A stretch of DNA of 64,000 nt from an uncultured Desulfobacter sp. (GTDB lineage Bacteria; Desulfobacterota; Desulfobacteria; Desulfobacterales; Desulfobacteraceae). Location: the NCBI RefSeq assembly GCF_963665355.1, contig NZ_OY762229.1, forward strand, positions 1,550,001 through 1,614,000. Reading direction: 5' to 3'. Shown here in pieces: positions 26,749-36,653 of the stretch (positions are counted from its first letter, which is position 1; each line of letters begins with the position of its first letter). The translations under genes and the position numbers were made by a program. The notes under the pieces were generated by a model. That model was not told the DNA's origin. It saw only the letters and a list, made by a program, of their open reading frames with translations, and made no database searches.

Positions 26749-27825
26749 ATGTCGGCGCCCCTGGTCATTCCTTTTTTTATTCCCCACCAGGGATGCCCCC
26801 ATTTGTGCGTTTTCTGTAACCAGCGCCTGATCGCAAAACAGACGTCAAACGAGCAATCATTCGACAGCGAGGCACAGCGCCTGTCTGCTGTCATTCATAC
26901 CTATCTTCAGTTTAAAAAAAACCGTGACCAGGTGGAACTGGCCTTTTTCGGCGGTAACTTTCTGGGACTGGAAACAGCCAGGGTTCTTGCATTGCTTGGG
27001 GAGGTGCAGCCATGGATCCGCCAGGGACAGATCCATAAAATCCGCTGTTCCACACGTCCGGATACCGTCACCCAAAAGATTCTGGATCTTGCCCGTCCCT
27101 TTGGCCTTGAAACCGTAGAGCTGGGAGTCCAGTCCATGGATGACAGTATCCTTGCTCTGGCCGAAAGAGGTCACACAAGTGAGGATACCCGACAAGCCCT
27201 GGCCCTGCTCAAAGAAAATGGCCTGAATACAGGGGTGCAGGTGATGATTGGATTGCCCGGCGATGACGATGCGGGGGCAGTGCGGACAGCCCGAGAACTG
27301 GCTGAACTGGGGCCGGATTTTGCCAGAATTTACCCCCTGCTGGTGCTGAATGGCTCCCGCCTTGCCCAGTGGTACCGCTCCGGGCGATATGTGCCGTTAA
27401 GTCTTGACCAGGCTGTTGACCAGACAAAAAAAATGGTGGCGATTTTCAGGCGTGCGGGGGTGTCTGTGACGCGTATAGGCCTGCAGGCCACACAGATGAT
27501 GGATGATGCGGATCAGATGATCTCTGGCCCCTGGCACCCGGCGTTTGGCCATCTGGTTTTATCATCTCTTATGTTTGATCAGGCCTGTAAAAAAATTGAC
27601 AGGCTTCTGGATGGGCTCACAGAAAAGAATGAAAACCCTGAAAAGCCGCGCAATCTGGTTCTTCAGGTAAACCCTAAATCCCTTTCCCGTCTCCAGGGCA
27701 ACAGGAAAGCCAATCTTGGTCGACTGACCCAAAGATATCCGAAGCTCTCTTTTACCATTGAACGGATTGAAACCCTGGATCCGGAGCAGGTTGATGTATG
27801 TATTTTTAATGGTCAATACAGATAG
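26749..27825 (+). CDS. Elp3/CPR-like radical SAM protein
   Basis: A 358-residue enzyme with the radical SAM cluster motif C16-x3-C20-x2-C23 (GCPHLCVFCNQ). Barrel blocks follow (VELAFFGGNF, RCSTRPD, VELGVQSMDD, VQVMIGLPGDDD). It belongs to the Elp3-like branch that is often annotated as oxygen-independent coproporphyrinogen oxidase-like, but the histone-acetyltransferase part of Elp3 is absent, so the substrate is open. The ATG at 26749 was preferred over a TTG at 26746; an AAGGG site lies near. It starts eight bases after the PHP-RNase III stop, which suggests co-expression; a role in RNA or tRNA modification is speculation. Confidence 0.85.
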   Translation: MSAPLVIPFFIPHQGCPHLCVFCNQRLIAKQTSNEQSFDSEAQRLSAVIHTYLQFKKNRDQVELAFFGGNFLGLETARVLALLGEVQPWIRQGQIHKIRCSTRPDTVTQKILDLARPFGLETVELGVQSMDDSILALAERGHTSEDTRQALALLKENGLNTGVQVMIGLPGDDDAGAVRTARELAELGPDFARIYPLLVLNGSRLAQWYRSGRYVPLSLDQAVDQTKKMVAIFRRAGVSVTRIGLQATQMMDDADQMISGPWHPAFGHLVLSSLMFDQACKKIDRLLDGLTEKNENPEKPRNLVLQVNPKSLSRLQGNRKANLGRLTQRYPKLSFTIERIETLDPEQVDVCIFNGQYR

Positions 27826-27986
27826 TTACGGTGTGGCTGCGGATATTTTCTGCTTTAGAAGTCTTCCGTGTAAAAAGTTTTCTTGCTCAGTCATTATTCA
27901 TTTCTGAGGTTGATTTTTACAGCCCATAATGTTTAATTTTTCCTGTTTCTTAAAAAGAGCAGAATTTAACTTGGGAACTCACATTT

Positions 27987-30692
27987 ATGCTGGTAACATC
28001 CAGGATTCATTCCCTGACATTGCCGCTATTGATATTTGGTCTTATATCGATGTCTGCTTTACCTTGGCTTTTTGTCGGTGAACTTTTTGCCCAGCCTCTT
28101 TTGGTAGATCAGCGGCCGAAAGTACAGTTGTCAGCTGAAGAGCAGGCTTTTTTGAAAGAACACCCTTGTATTGTCATCGGCATTGAAAAAGAGTGGATGC
28201 CTTCGGCCATCGTCCGTAAGGACGGTTCCATTGTCGGATATGATATTGATATCCTGAACCTGGTCAACCAGAACACAGGGGCAAATTTTACTGTGCACCT
28301 GGACCATTGGCATACGCTTATAGAAGACGCTCAAAGCAGAAAAATTGACGGTTTAGGCGATATCGTTCCAACAGAGCAAAGAGAACAATATTTAAATTTT
28401 TCCCTTGAATACTGCCGTCTTTTAAGGATGGTGATTGTCCTGAAAGGCAACCCCCATGATATTAAGAGCTGGAATGATCTTAAACACAGACGGATTGCAA
28501 TTCAAAAGGGCAATCAGCTGGATGAAAAAACAGTCCGGAAGGTGCCCACCGCAACTATTATTTGGACAGATACCGCAGCAGAACAGATAAACGCACTGAT
28601 TCAGGGCAAAGCAGATGCAATATTCGGCAGCGGGGTCTACATGTACCTGGCCGGCAAACTAGGCATCACCACATTGCAGTTTGCCTTTGCCATGGATGAT
28701 GCACTTTCCGTGCATTACGCCCTCCGCAAGGACTGGCCTTTGGCATTAAGCATCATGAACAAAGGCCTTGGGGCGATCCCCAGGGACAAATATAATCGTA
28801 TTTATACCAAATGGCTCGGCTATATTTCTGAAGAACCGTTTGACTACGTTCGTCTTATGGAATTTGTGATTCCGGTGGTCCTGGCCGTGGCAATCTGTCT
28901 GATACTCTATTTTAAGAAAATCAATCGTCAACTTTTATCTGTCCAGAGAGCGCTTAAAAAAGATATAGTGGGCCGCAAAAAAGCCCAGGCCGAACTTGAC
29001 TGGGAATCCCGGGTGAATAAGGCCCAGGCCGAACTGGGCAACGCCCTGATCTCCCTGGGCCAGGGTATTGACGATATTGCCTCAAAGGTGCTGTCAAGTG
29101 CCCAGGCCTTAACCCTCAGCGAATACGGTTTTGTGTCGGAAATTGACCGGGACACGTTTGAATGCAGGATATATTCGCAGACCAGCATGTTCGGAGATTC
29201 GTTCAATACACCGGAATCAAACAAAATAATAAGTTTCCCCAGAGGGGAGGACGGACTGTATCCGGGCCTGTGGGGGCATGCCCTGAACACAGGCATCGCA
29301 TTTTACACCAATTCTCCCAATACGCATCCTGAATCCAAAGGCCTGCCCCAGGGCCATCTACCCCTGGACCGGTTTTTATCATTGCCGGTAAAATACGGGG
29401 GGGCCATCACAGGGCTGATTGCCCTGGCCAACCCGCCCGTTGACTTCAATGACCGCCATATCGCAGCTGTTCAGCAACTGGCAGATCTCTATGCCCTGGC
29501 CATCCAGAGAAACCACAACCAGGAGGATGGAAAATACATTGAAGATCAGCTTCGCCAGGTACAGAAAATGGAATCTTTAGGTACTCTGGCCGGAGGAATT
29601 GCCCACGATTTCAACAATATTTTATCCGTCATCATCGGCCACTCTGAACTGGCACTTTTAGCGGTGGAAAAGGGTAAAAACAACACAGCTTCAATCAAAC
29701 AGATTCTCAAGGCCGGGGACCGGGCCAAGGGACTGGTGGAACAGATTCTGGCCTTCAGCCGGAAAATGGAGCCCGTTCTTCGGCTCATTGACCTGAACCA
29801 GGTCATTAGAGAGACCGAAGAGTTACTGAAACGGACTTTTTCCAGAATGATCATTATCAGTGTTGACTTGTGTGACGATCTGTGGCCGATAAATGCCGAT
29901 GCCGGCAATATGACCCAGGTATTGATCAACCTGTGTACCAACGCCCAGGATGCCATGCCTGACGGGGGCAGGCTCACCATTGAAACGGAAAACATTATTC
30001 TGGACACCCAGGCCGCATCCCACCTTGCCGGGATGGACCCCGGCAATTTTGTTTGCCTTGGCGTTTCAGACACAGGCTGCGGAATAGACCCAAAAACAAT
30101 GGAGCATATTTTTGATCCTTTCTTTACCAGCAAGGAAGTGGGTAAAGGCACAGGACTGGGTCTTTCAACGGTTTACGGCATAGTCAAAAGCCATGGCGGC
30201 CATATCATTTGCCACAGTGAACCGGATTTAGGAACCACCTTTAAAATTTATCTGCCGGCCATACCACCCCAACGCGGGTCTGAAAAATTGACTGATACCG
30301 AAAATAAAAACATCCAGGGCGATGATGAAACCATTCTACTGGTGGATGATGAAGAACAACTCCGGGATATCGGCAAACTGCAGCTGGAACGCTGGGGATA
30401 CAGGGTCATCACGGCGGCCAGTGGCGAAGAGGCCCTTGATTTTTACCAACAACACATCGAAGAGATTAATCTGGTTATTCTGGATATCAGCATGCCGGGA
30501 ATGGGCGGGCATAAAGCACTTAAAGCGTTACTGAAGTTAAACCCCGGCCTTAAAGTGATCATCTCCAGCGGTTATTCTCTATACGGACAGTTAAATGATG
30601 TTCAGAATAACGGGGCTGCGGGGTTTATTGCCAAACCGTTCAGCGCCGGGGAGATGCTTCGAAAAATAAAAGAGGTGCTTGGCCAGCCATAA
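27987..30692 (+). CDS. hybrid histidine kinase with SBP_bac_3 sensor and GAF domain
   Basis: A 901-residue membrane kinase. A signal peptide precedes a periplasmic solute-binding domain of the SBP_bac_3 type (IVIGIEKEWMPSAIV, GYDIDILNLV, DGLGDIVPT, IAIQKGNQ). A membrane helix lies near residues 290-312. A cytoplasmic GAF-like domain follows, then HisKA (H540 in GGIAHDFNNILSV), an ATPase domain (NLCTNAQDAM, DTGCGID, GTGLGLSTVYG) and a receiver (ILLVDDEEQLRD, LVILDISMPGMGG, FIAKPFS). The sensor probably binds an amino-acid-like ligand. A serine protease gene begins nine bases after the stop. No separate response regulator is adjacent, so it may signal through a distant partner. Confidence 0.92.
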   Translation: MLVTSRIHSLTLPLLIFGLISMSALPWLFVGELFAQPLLVDQRPKVQLSAEEQAFLKEHPCIVIGIEKEWMPSAIVRKDGSIVGYDIDILNLVNQNTGANFTVHLDHWHTLIEDAQSRKIDGLGDIVPTEQREQYLNFSLEYCRLLRMVIVLKGNPHDIKSWNDLKHRRIAIQKGNQLDEKTVRKVPTATIIWTDTAAEQINALIQGKADAIFGSGVYMYLAGKLGITTLQFAFAMDDALSVHYALRKDWPLALSIMNKGLGAIPRDKYNRIYTKWLGYISEEPFDYVRLMEFVIPVVLAVAICLILYFKKINRQLLSVQRALKKDIVGRKKAQAELDWESRVNKAQAELGNALISLGQGIDDIASKVLSSAQALTLSEYGFVSEIDRDTFECRIYSQTSMFGDSFNTPESNKIISFPRGEDGLYPGLWGHALNTGIAFYTNSPNTHPESKGLPQGHLPLDRFLSLPVKYGGAITGLIALANPPVDFNDRHIAAVQQLADLYALAIQRNHNQEDGKYIEDQLRQVQKMESLGTLAGGIAHDFNNILSVIIGHSELALLAVEKGKNNTASIKQILKAGDRAKGLVEQILAFSRKMEPVLRLIDLNQVIRETEELLKRTFSRMIIISVDLCDDLWPINADAGNMTQVLINLCTNAQDAMPDGGRLTIETENIILDTQAASHLAGMDPGNFVCLGVSDTGCGIDPKTMEHIFDPFFTSKEVGKGTGLGLSTVYGIVKSHGGHIICHSEPDLGTTFKIYLPAIPPQRGSEKLTDTENKNIQGDDETILLVDDEEQLRDIGKLQLERWGYRVITAASGEEALDFYQQHIEEINLVILDISMPGMGGHKALKALLKLNPGLKVIISSGYSLYGQLNDVQNNGAAGFIAKPFSAGEMLRKIKEVLGQP

Positions 30693-30701
30693 TTTAATAC
30701 C

Positions 30702-31487
30702 ATGAGAGTCTTATCTGCCATAATCACAGTTCTGTTTCTTTTTTCAGTGTTTCCGGCATTTGCCCTTGAGAGGGCAGAGCTCCAGGCCCAGGATTCATAT
30801 ATGGCTGCCCTGGTGTCAAAAGTAAAGTCTTCCACTGTATCTGTGGGAACCTATTACTATAACGATGTGCCCACAACCCGGTTTAACGGCACCGGTTTTG
30901 CCATTGGAGACGGAAAAAGAATCGTCACAAACTACCATGTGATCCAGCCCATCATAGAAAAAGACCGCATGTTCCATCTGCGCATTTTTCACAAGGAGAT
31001 GCCCACTAAAGGGGTCAAGGCTGTCCTGGCAGCAGAAGACCAGTTCCATGACCTGGCCATTCTTATCATGGACGGCCGGGTCGACCCGTTGCCCATGGCA
31101 GAAGACAACACGCTAAAGGAAGGCCATCGCATCGCCTTCACAGGATATCCCATCGGTTTTGTTCTCGGCCTGAATTCAACGACCCATACAGGCATTGTGT
31201 CCGCCATCACACCGGTTATCCTGCCAAGCCCCCATGCCAGCCTGATCAAAGGGGCGTTGGTCAAACACCTTGAAGCCCCCTGGGACATCATCCAGATTGA
31301 TGCCGTGGCCTATCCGGGAAACAGTGGCAGCCCGGTATACAGGATCGCCACAGGGGAAGTGGTCGGCGTCCTTAATAAAGTATTTGTCAAAGGTAAGAAA
31401 GAGCATGTTCTCAAGGAGCCGTCCGGACTGACCTATGCCGTTCCGGTTGAGTTTGTCCGAAAGCTTAATAACTCCATCCGGAAATAA
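30702..31487 (+). CDS. trypsin-like serine protease, S1C type
   Basis: A 261-residue exported protease. A signal peptide ends near PAFA. The triad is H79 (TNYHVIQP), D117 (FHDLAIL) and S208 (GNSGSPV), as in DegP/HtrA-like enzymes, but no PDZ domain is present, and the length fits a bare protease domain. It lies nine bases behind the hybrid kinase, so the two are probably one operon and the kinase may sense or control an envelope condition that the protease handles. The substrate is unknown. Confidence 0.88.
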   Translation: MRVLSAIITVLFLFSVFPAFALERAELQAQDSYMAALVSKVKSSTVSVGTYYYNDVPTTRFNGTGFAIGDGKRIVTNYHVIQPIIEKDRMFHLRIFHKEMPTKGVKAVLAAEDQFHDLAILIMDGRVDPLPMAEDNTLKEGHRIAFTGYPIGFVLGLNSTTHTGIVSAITPVILPSPHASLIKGALVKHLEAPWDIIQIDAVAYPGNSGSPVYRIATGEVVGVLNKVFVKGKKEHVLKEPSGLTYAVPVEFVRKLNNSIRK

Positions 31488-31553
31488 ATTTTTTACGCAT
31501 ACAACAGCCTGGGTACGGATGGAAAGGGTTACGGATTTTGTGCCGGCATATGG

Positions 31554-31584
31554 GTGGCGTTGTGATACATGACCACAACGCCAC
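31554..31584. other. perfect inverted repeat between protease and typA
   Basis: Eleven-base arms GTGGCGTTGTG and CACAACGCCAC with a nine-base loop. It lies between convergent genes without a U-tract, so it may act as a weak terminator or transcript end. No other function is supported. Confidence 0.4.
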
Positions 31585-31656
31585 AATCTCCAAAGCGAAA
31601 AAAACTTCTATAAGACTTGTACCAAAGGAGACAGGATAGAGGACTCTGCTACAACA

Positions 31657-33507
31657 TCAGATCTCTGTTTCCTTCTTTTTAAGTTTGCCGGCCAGGATAT
31701 GGCGTTTGGCAGCATTAAGCTCGACTTTACGGATGCGGATGGATAAAGGCGTTACTTCAACCATTTCATCGTCCCGGATAAAATGGATGGCCTGCTCCAG
31801 GGTCATGGGCTTGACCGGCGAGCAGATGGTGGCCTCGTCTTTTCCGGAAGCACGCATGTTGGTCAGCTTTTTTTCCTTGCAGGCATTGACGTCAATATCC
31901 GAATGGCGGTTGTGTTCGCCAATGACCATGCCTTCATATACCGGGGTGCCCGGCGTGATGAAAAGACGTCCCCTGGGCTCCAGGTTGAACAGGGCATAGG
32001 GCACAGCCTTACCCTGGCGGTCGCACACAAGGGAGCCGGTGTAGCGCACGGGAAATTCCCCGCGATGGGGTTCATACCCGGACAGATAGGAGTTCAGGAT
32101 ACCCGTTCCCCGGGTGTCGGTCATGAATTCGTCCCGGTATCCGATCAGGGAGCGTGACGGGATGGAGAACTCCAGGCGGACCCGTCCCTTTCCGTTATTG
32201 ACCAGGTTGGTCATCTTGCCTTTTCTGACGGAGAGTTTTTCGGTGACCACGCCCATGAAATCTTCATCGCAGTCCACAAACAGATGTTCGATGGGCTCCA
32301 GGGTCTGTCCGTTTTCTTCGCGGTAAATGACCTTGGGCCGTCCCACACACACTTCAAAATTTTCCCGTCGCATGGTTTCAATGAGAATGGCCAGTTGAAG
32401 TTCCCCCCGGCCTTTGACCACAAAGCTGTCATCATCGGAACTCTCCTCCACCTCAATGGCCACATTGAGCAGAGTCTCTTTGAGCAGACGCTCCCGGATT
32501 TTTCTGGACTGAACATTTTTGCCCTCTTTGCCGGCAAAGGGTGAGGTATTAATGGTAAACCGCATGAACACCGTGGGTTCGTCCACGGATATTCTGGGCA
32601 GGGCCAAGGGACTTTCCCGGGTGCAGATGGTGTCACCAATCTTGACATCCTCAATGCCTGCCAGTACGACAATATCTCCGGTGTCAGCCTGGTCCACCGG
32701 CACCAGCGTTATACCTTCATATGACTGGAGCTTGGATACCTTAAGCTGTTTCTGGGCATCGTTTTCACCCATACACACCAGGGATGCATTGGAGGCGGCA
32801 GATCCGTTGAACACCTTTCCGATGGCAAGACGCCCCAGGTAATCGGAATAACCAAGGTCCGACACCAGCATCTGGAACGGTGCGTCAGGATCATAGGAGG
32901 GGGCGGGCATCTCATCGATAATAATATCAAAAAGAACTTTAAGGTTATCCACCTCTTCTTCGAGTCCCCGCTTGACAATTCCGTCCCGGCCAATGGCGTA
33001 GAGATAGGTGAAGTCCAGCTGTTCATCCGTGGCTCCAAGGTCGATGAACAGGTCGTAGACCATGTCCAGAACCTCATCGGGCCGGGCATCCTTACGGTCG
33101 ATTTTGTTGATGATCACAAGTACGGGAAGGTCTGCTTCAAAGGTTTTTTTAAGCACAAACCGGGTCTGGGGCAAAGGCCCTTCAGAGGCATCCACCAGCA
33201 GAATAGCGGAATCTGCCATGGAAAGAGCGCGCTCCACCTCACCGCCGAAATCGGCATGGCCCGGGGTGTCAATAATATTGATCTTTATCCCGTTGCAGGT
33301 AACCGAGCAGTTTTTGGCGGCAATGGTAATACCCCGCTCCCGCTCCAGATCCATGGAGTCCATGAGCCGGTCATCAACTTCCTGGCCCTCCCTGAACATC
33401 CCGCTCTGTTTAAACATGGCATCCACCAGCGTGGTTTTCCCATGGTCAACATGGGCTATGATGGCAACATTTCTCAATCTATCATTTACTGCACTGTTTT
33501 TTTTCAT
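31657..33507 (-). CDS. typA: translational GTPase TypA/BipA
   Basis: A 616-residue ribosome-associated GTPase. G motifs are clear: AHVDHGKTT, the switch region DLERERGITI, IDTPGHADF, and NKIDRKDA. EF-Tu-like and EF-G-like domains follow, and a TypA-specific C-terminus. It helps assemble the large ribosomal subunit and supports growth under cold or stress. Full length and typical. It lies nine bases downstream of a glycine-zipper lipoprotein gene on the same strand. The ATG opens MKKNSAVNDRLRNVAIIAH. Confidence 0.96.
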   Translation of the reverse strand: MKKNSAVNDRLRNVAIIAHVDHGKTTLVDAMFKQSGMFREGQEVDDRLMDSMDLERERGITIAAKNCSVTCNGIKINIIDTPGHADFGGEVERALSMADSAILLVDASEGPLPQTRFVLKKTFEADLPVLVIINKIDRKDARPDEVLDMVYDLFIDLGATDEQLDFTYLYAIGRDGIVKRGLEEEVDNLKVLFDIIIDEMPAPSYDPDAPFQMLVSDLGYSDYLGRLAIGKVFNGSAASNASLVCMGENDAQKQLKVSKLQSYEGITLVPVDQADTGDIVVLAGIEDVKIGDTICTRESPLALPRISVDEPTVFMRFTINTSPFAGKEGKNVQSRKIRERLLKETLLNVAIEVEESSDDDSFVVKGRGELQLAILIETMRRENFEVCVGRPKVIYREENGQTLEPIEHLFVDCDEDFMGVVTEKLSVRKGKMTNLVNNGKGRVRLEFSIPSRSLIGYRDEFMTDTRGTGILNSYLSGYEPHRGEFPVRYTGSLVCDRQGKAVPYALFNLEPRGRLFITPGTPVYEGMVIGEHNRHSDIDVNACKEKKLTNMRASGKDEATICSPVKPMTLEQAIHFIRDDEMVEVTPLSIRIRKVELNAAKRHILAGKLKKKETEI

Positions 33508-33516
33508 ATTCTCCTG

Positions 33517-33990
33517 CTATTTAGATACTCTGGTGGTGCCGTCGGGGGCTGTCAGCACCCGCACCCGGTCCCCGGGATACATAGGTACATCGGCCTCTTG
33601 GACAACCACAATGGTTCGTCCGCTGTCAAGTCTAATCACTATTTCCAAACCGTCTTTGGTTGTGGCGTCATGTTCAATGGCTGCGCCAATGGCCGCACCG
33701 GCCAATGCTCCGACAATGGTCGCCACATCACGGCCCGAACCATGGCCCACGGTACTGCCGAACACTCCACCGGTCACACCACCAATGGCCACCCCGGCCG
33801 CCGGAGGATTTGAGGCCTGGATAATGACGGATTTCACAGATTCCACAGTGCCCGTATCCACTGTCTGGGCCCGCATGGTCTGCTCATAGGTATATATATT
33901 GGAGCTGGATGATGCACACCCTGCCATGGTCAGCATTGCCACGGCCAAAATGCAAACAAAAAACCTCATTCCTGATCCCGTTATATTCAT
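33517..33990 (-). CDS. glycine-zipper lipoprotein
   Basis: A 157-residue predicted lipoprotein. The signal peptide ends in a lipobox-like AGC (C near residue 24 of the longer form). A glycine-zipper block (AAGVAIGGVTGGVFGSTVGH and GALAGAAIGAAIEH) suggests a helical hairpin in the outer membrane, as in SlyB/PcP-type lipoproteins. The C-terminal beta part (LDSGRTIVVVQEAD, VRVLTAPDGTT) resembles their extra domain. The start was set at ATG 33990; ATG 33969 is a second option, and the upstream extension has no support. It probably shares a transcript with typA. Confidence 0.75.
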   Translation of the reverse strand: MNITGSGMRFFVCILAVAMLTMAGCASSSSNIYTYEQTMRAQTVDTGTVESVKSVIIQASNPPAAGVAIGGVTGGVFGSTVGHGSGRDVATIVGALAGAAIGAAIEHDATTKDGLEIVIRLDSGRTIVVVQEADVPMYPGDRVRVLTAPDGTTRVSK

Positions 33991-34236
33991 GTTCCTGTCC
34001 CCCCGGCTCCTGATCGTACACATAAAACAGGCGCTATTATACCGCTTGCAACAGGCAAAAGGAAGTAATCATTATGTAAGATAAAGTCAACGCTATAAAA
34101 AAACGTAATATTATTAAACCTGTCCTGACTTGAACTTCACGACAGTTAATGTATAACAATAGTGCCGTCCAGGCCCGAAGGGCGTTTAAATTGCCATCAA
34201 ACAAGGAGTTTTTTTAAACTTGGAAGGAAATACTTC

Positions 34237-34758
34237 ATGACCGTTTTGATTATAGCAGCCGTATTTATCCTTGCGCTTTTTGCATTCAACCTGATTGTCA
34301 AACACCTCAAAATACCAATAACATCATCAGCGCCCCCAAACCAGTCCACCCCGTCCCCGGAAAAAAAAGATGCAGGTGCTGATTTCAAACACATTCTTGA
34401 CACCCTGATTAAGCTGAATCTTATGATCCGGACCGACCGTGATTTTTCCGTGGATTTGATTTTAAAAACAGAATCCATTATCGACGACCTTAAAGCCCTT
34501 ATTCCGGACATGATCACCCGGTACCCCGGGGAAACCCTGACCTATGAACTCAAAAAGATCGGAGCCACCCACCTTTTTAAAATTGTTAAAGAGTATCTTG
34601 ATCTTTCCCCCGACAACAGACAGGCCCAGAAGCAGGCCTTTGAAAAAACCATTGAAAGCCTTCATGACGTATGCACAAGGTCACGGCAGATCGTGGATAA
34701 TAACGAAATCGCAGAATTTAAAACCATGGCCCAGTTTCTTGGGAGCAAATTTTCATAA
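34237..34758 (+). CDS. small membrane-anchored helical protein
   Basis: A 173-residue protein. One N-terminal membrane helix (MTVLIIAAVFILALFAFN) precedes a proline-rich linker and a helical soluble domain (FKHILDTLIKLNLMIRTD, YELKKIGATHLFKIVKEYLD). No family was recognised. The ATG follows GGAAGGAAA. It lies 12 bases before the TelA gene, so it probably opens the TelA/DUF350 cluster. A membrane-linked role next to TelA is inference. Confidence 0.6.
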   Translation: MTVLIIAAVFILALFAFNLIVKHLKIPITSSAPPNQSTPSPEKKDAGADFKHILDTLIKLNLMIRTDRDFSVDLILKTESIIDDLKALIPDMITRYPGETLTYELKKIGATHLFKIVKEYLDLSPDNRQAQKQAFEKTIESLHDVCTRSRQIVDNNEIAEFKTMAQFLGSKFS

Positions 34759-34770
34759 AGGAGAAAACCC

Positions 34771-36003
34771 ATGTCCAGTTTGGCTCAGGAACTTGCCAAT
34801 GTGGCCGGTCAGGCCAAAGCGCCTGTATTAGCAGAAGTTACCCAGGCTTCGGGGCAGGGGGCGCTTACCCCTGTCCAGGCCCCCAACCAGCTGGTGCCGG
34901 TCCAGCCCGGGCACCTTGCAGTTGAAGATATCAAGGCCCTTGAAAATGAGGCTGATGCCTTTGTTGAAAAAGTTAAGAAAGACCCGTTGGGCTGGCAGTT
35001 GGGCAACTTTGTATTTTCCCTGGGCCGGGACATTATGGAAAAAACCCAGGCCCAGGTCTCCCTGTACGACCGCAAAATGGGATCGGTGCTGAAAAACGTG
35101 GCTTCCCAGGAGAGCTCTCCTGTGGCAAGAAATATCCTGGCCATTAAGATTGAGCTGGACAAGGTCAACCCCACCATGGTGGCCAAAACGGAAATGCCCC
35201 TGCCTAAGAAGGTGATGGGGCTCTTCACCCGCACCGTAAACCGTCTGCCCAAAGGAGATGAGATCCTGCGCATCATTGCCGAGCGCAGGGAAACCGTGAA
35301 CTCCACCATCGACGGCATCCGGGACCACCTGCGCAACGAGGCCGACCAGGTGGCCTTTGATGCGGCGGAACTCTCCCAGATCTGTGATGCCTTAAAAGAG
35401 ATCCAGCCGGCATTGCAGGAACAGATCTACCTGGGCCAGCTAATCTGGGAGAAACTCACCGCCCACCTTGACACGGTGGATGATCCCCGGATCAACGAGG
35501 CGTTGACCACCCTGACCTCGGATTTGGCCATGGCTGTGGTGGACTTGCAGACCATTGACAACTCCAATCTTCAGACCCGGTTCGGCGGTGAAATGATGGT
35601 CAGAAACTCACATCTGGTCCAGCGCCTGGTCCAGCGCACGGACATGATTCTGTCCACGGCCGTAAAAAATGCCCTGGCGGTAAGGGTGGCGGCCGAACAG
35701 CAGATGGATACCCTCAAACACCTGGACATGGTCCAGCAGGCAGCCGCCGAGACCATGGCGGATACGGCAAAGGTCATTGGTGATGCCGCAGTCAAAGGTG
35801 CAAAGATGAGCCAGAGCATGACCGTTAACATCCAGGCCCTGGAAGAGGCTTGCAACACTTATGAACAGGCATTTGATGCCTACACGGCCATCTCCAAGGA
35901 GACCATCAGCATTGCGTCCCAAAGCTCCAACGCCCTGGGCGTTATGAATGAGCGTTTCAGGGCGAGGACCGATGCATTAACATCAAGACGCCAGGAGAAT
36001 TGA
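34771..36003 (+). CDS. TelA-family toxic-anion resistance protein
   Basis: A 410-residue mostly helical cytoplasmic protein of the TelA/KlaA family (DPLGWQLGNFVFSLGRDIME, PLPKKVMGLF, LVQRLVQRTDMILSTAVKNA, EETISIAS-like end). Members are linked to tellurite and envelope stress, and in Ter-type systems they occur beside membrane and stress proteins. Long coiled-coil-like helices dominate. The start ATG has an AAAGGAG site. A further gene starts two bases after the stop, so tight operon coupling is likely. The true physiological substrate in this organism is unknown. Confidence 0.85.
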   Translation: MSSLAQELANVAGQAKAPVLAEVTQASGQGALTPVQAPNQLVPVQPGHLAVEDIKALENEADAFVEKVKKDPLGWQLGNFVFSLGRDIMEKTQAQVSLYDRKMGSVLKNVASQESSPVARNILAIKIELDKVNPTMVAKTEMPLPKKVMGLFTRTVNRLPKGDEILRIIAERRETVNSTIDGIRDHLRNEADQVAFDAAELSQICDALKEIQPALQEQIYLGQLIWEKLTAHLDTVDDPRINEALTTLTSDLAMAVVDLQTIDNSNLQTRFGGEMMVRNSHLVQRLVQRTDMILSTAVKNALAVRVAAEQQMDTLKHLDMVQQAAAETMADTAKVIGDAAVKGAKMSQSMTVNIQALEEACNTYEQAFDAYTAISKETISIASQSSNALGVMNERFRARTDALTSRRQEN

Positions 36004-36005
36004 TT

Positions 36006-36653
36006 ATGCTTTCCGTTCCCGAACAAAAATCCTTTGATCAGCGGTTTTCCCTGATTCGCGCTCTGACTCCGGACAAAGTGTTGTCAAAGGAGGAACAATC
36101 CCGGCTGACCATTATGGATGCAGGTGTTGGCGGTTGTTTTACCTGTTTTGACAATACCTATATTATCCAGGAGATCAACACCTACCAGGAGGCCAGTGAT
36201 AACTATTCAAAGCTGGAAGACTTCTTTGTTACCGAACTGACCTGTCTGTGCCTGGAGACCGGTGTCCTAGGCCATTTTGAATGGGAATTTGATGATGAGC
36301 TGGAGGTGTGTATCACCCTGGACCAGACCAAATTCAAACGGCTGACCGATGATGAGGGCCAGCCCATTGATGAGGATGATCTGGATCAGATTGCGGATGA
36401 TGAGGACAGCATCGTCTACGCCGGGGAGACCTATGATTATGATGATGACTGGGCTGCCGTGTATCGGCGCAACGGCAGGGAAGAAAGGGTTTATATGTAT
36501 GAATTTGTCAATAATCTGTCAGCTCTTTTCATCACCATTGAGGAGTGGCAGGACGGGGACAAAGAGGAGTACCGGATCTATATCTCCAGGCCTGTGGACC
36601 CGGCCGAGCTGACGCTGATCACCAGAGGAGAGGGAAAACATGAAACGCCGTAA
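36006..36653 (+). CDS. acidic cytoplasmic protein of the TelA cluster
   Basis: A 215-residue protein with a strongly acidic middle (DDEGQPIDEDDLDQIADDED). Beta-rich flanks include CFTCFDNTYIIQEINTY, CLCLETGVLGHFEWEFDDE and YIFEFVNN-like blocks. No family was named with confidence; it may relate to the YjfK-type or DUF4178-like proteins that accompany DUF350 genes. No signal or membrane helix is present. The ATG is set by AGGAG eight bases upstream. It overlaps the start of the next gene by 14 bases. Confidence 0.6.
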   Translation: MLSVPEQKSFDQRFSLIRALTPDKVLSKEEQSRLTIMDAGVGGCFTCFDNTYIIQEINTYQEASDNYSKLEDFFVTELTCLCLETGVLGHFEWEFDDELEVCITLDQTKFKRLTDDEGQPIDEDDLDQIADDEDSIVYAGETYDYDDDWAAVYRRNGREERVYMYEFVNNLSALFITIEEWQDGDKEEYRIYISRPVDPAELTLITRGEGKHETP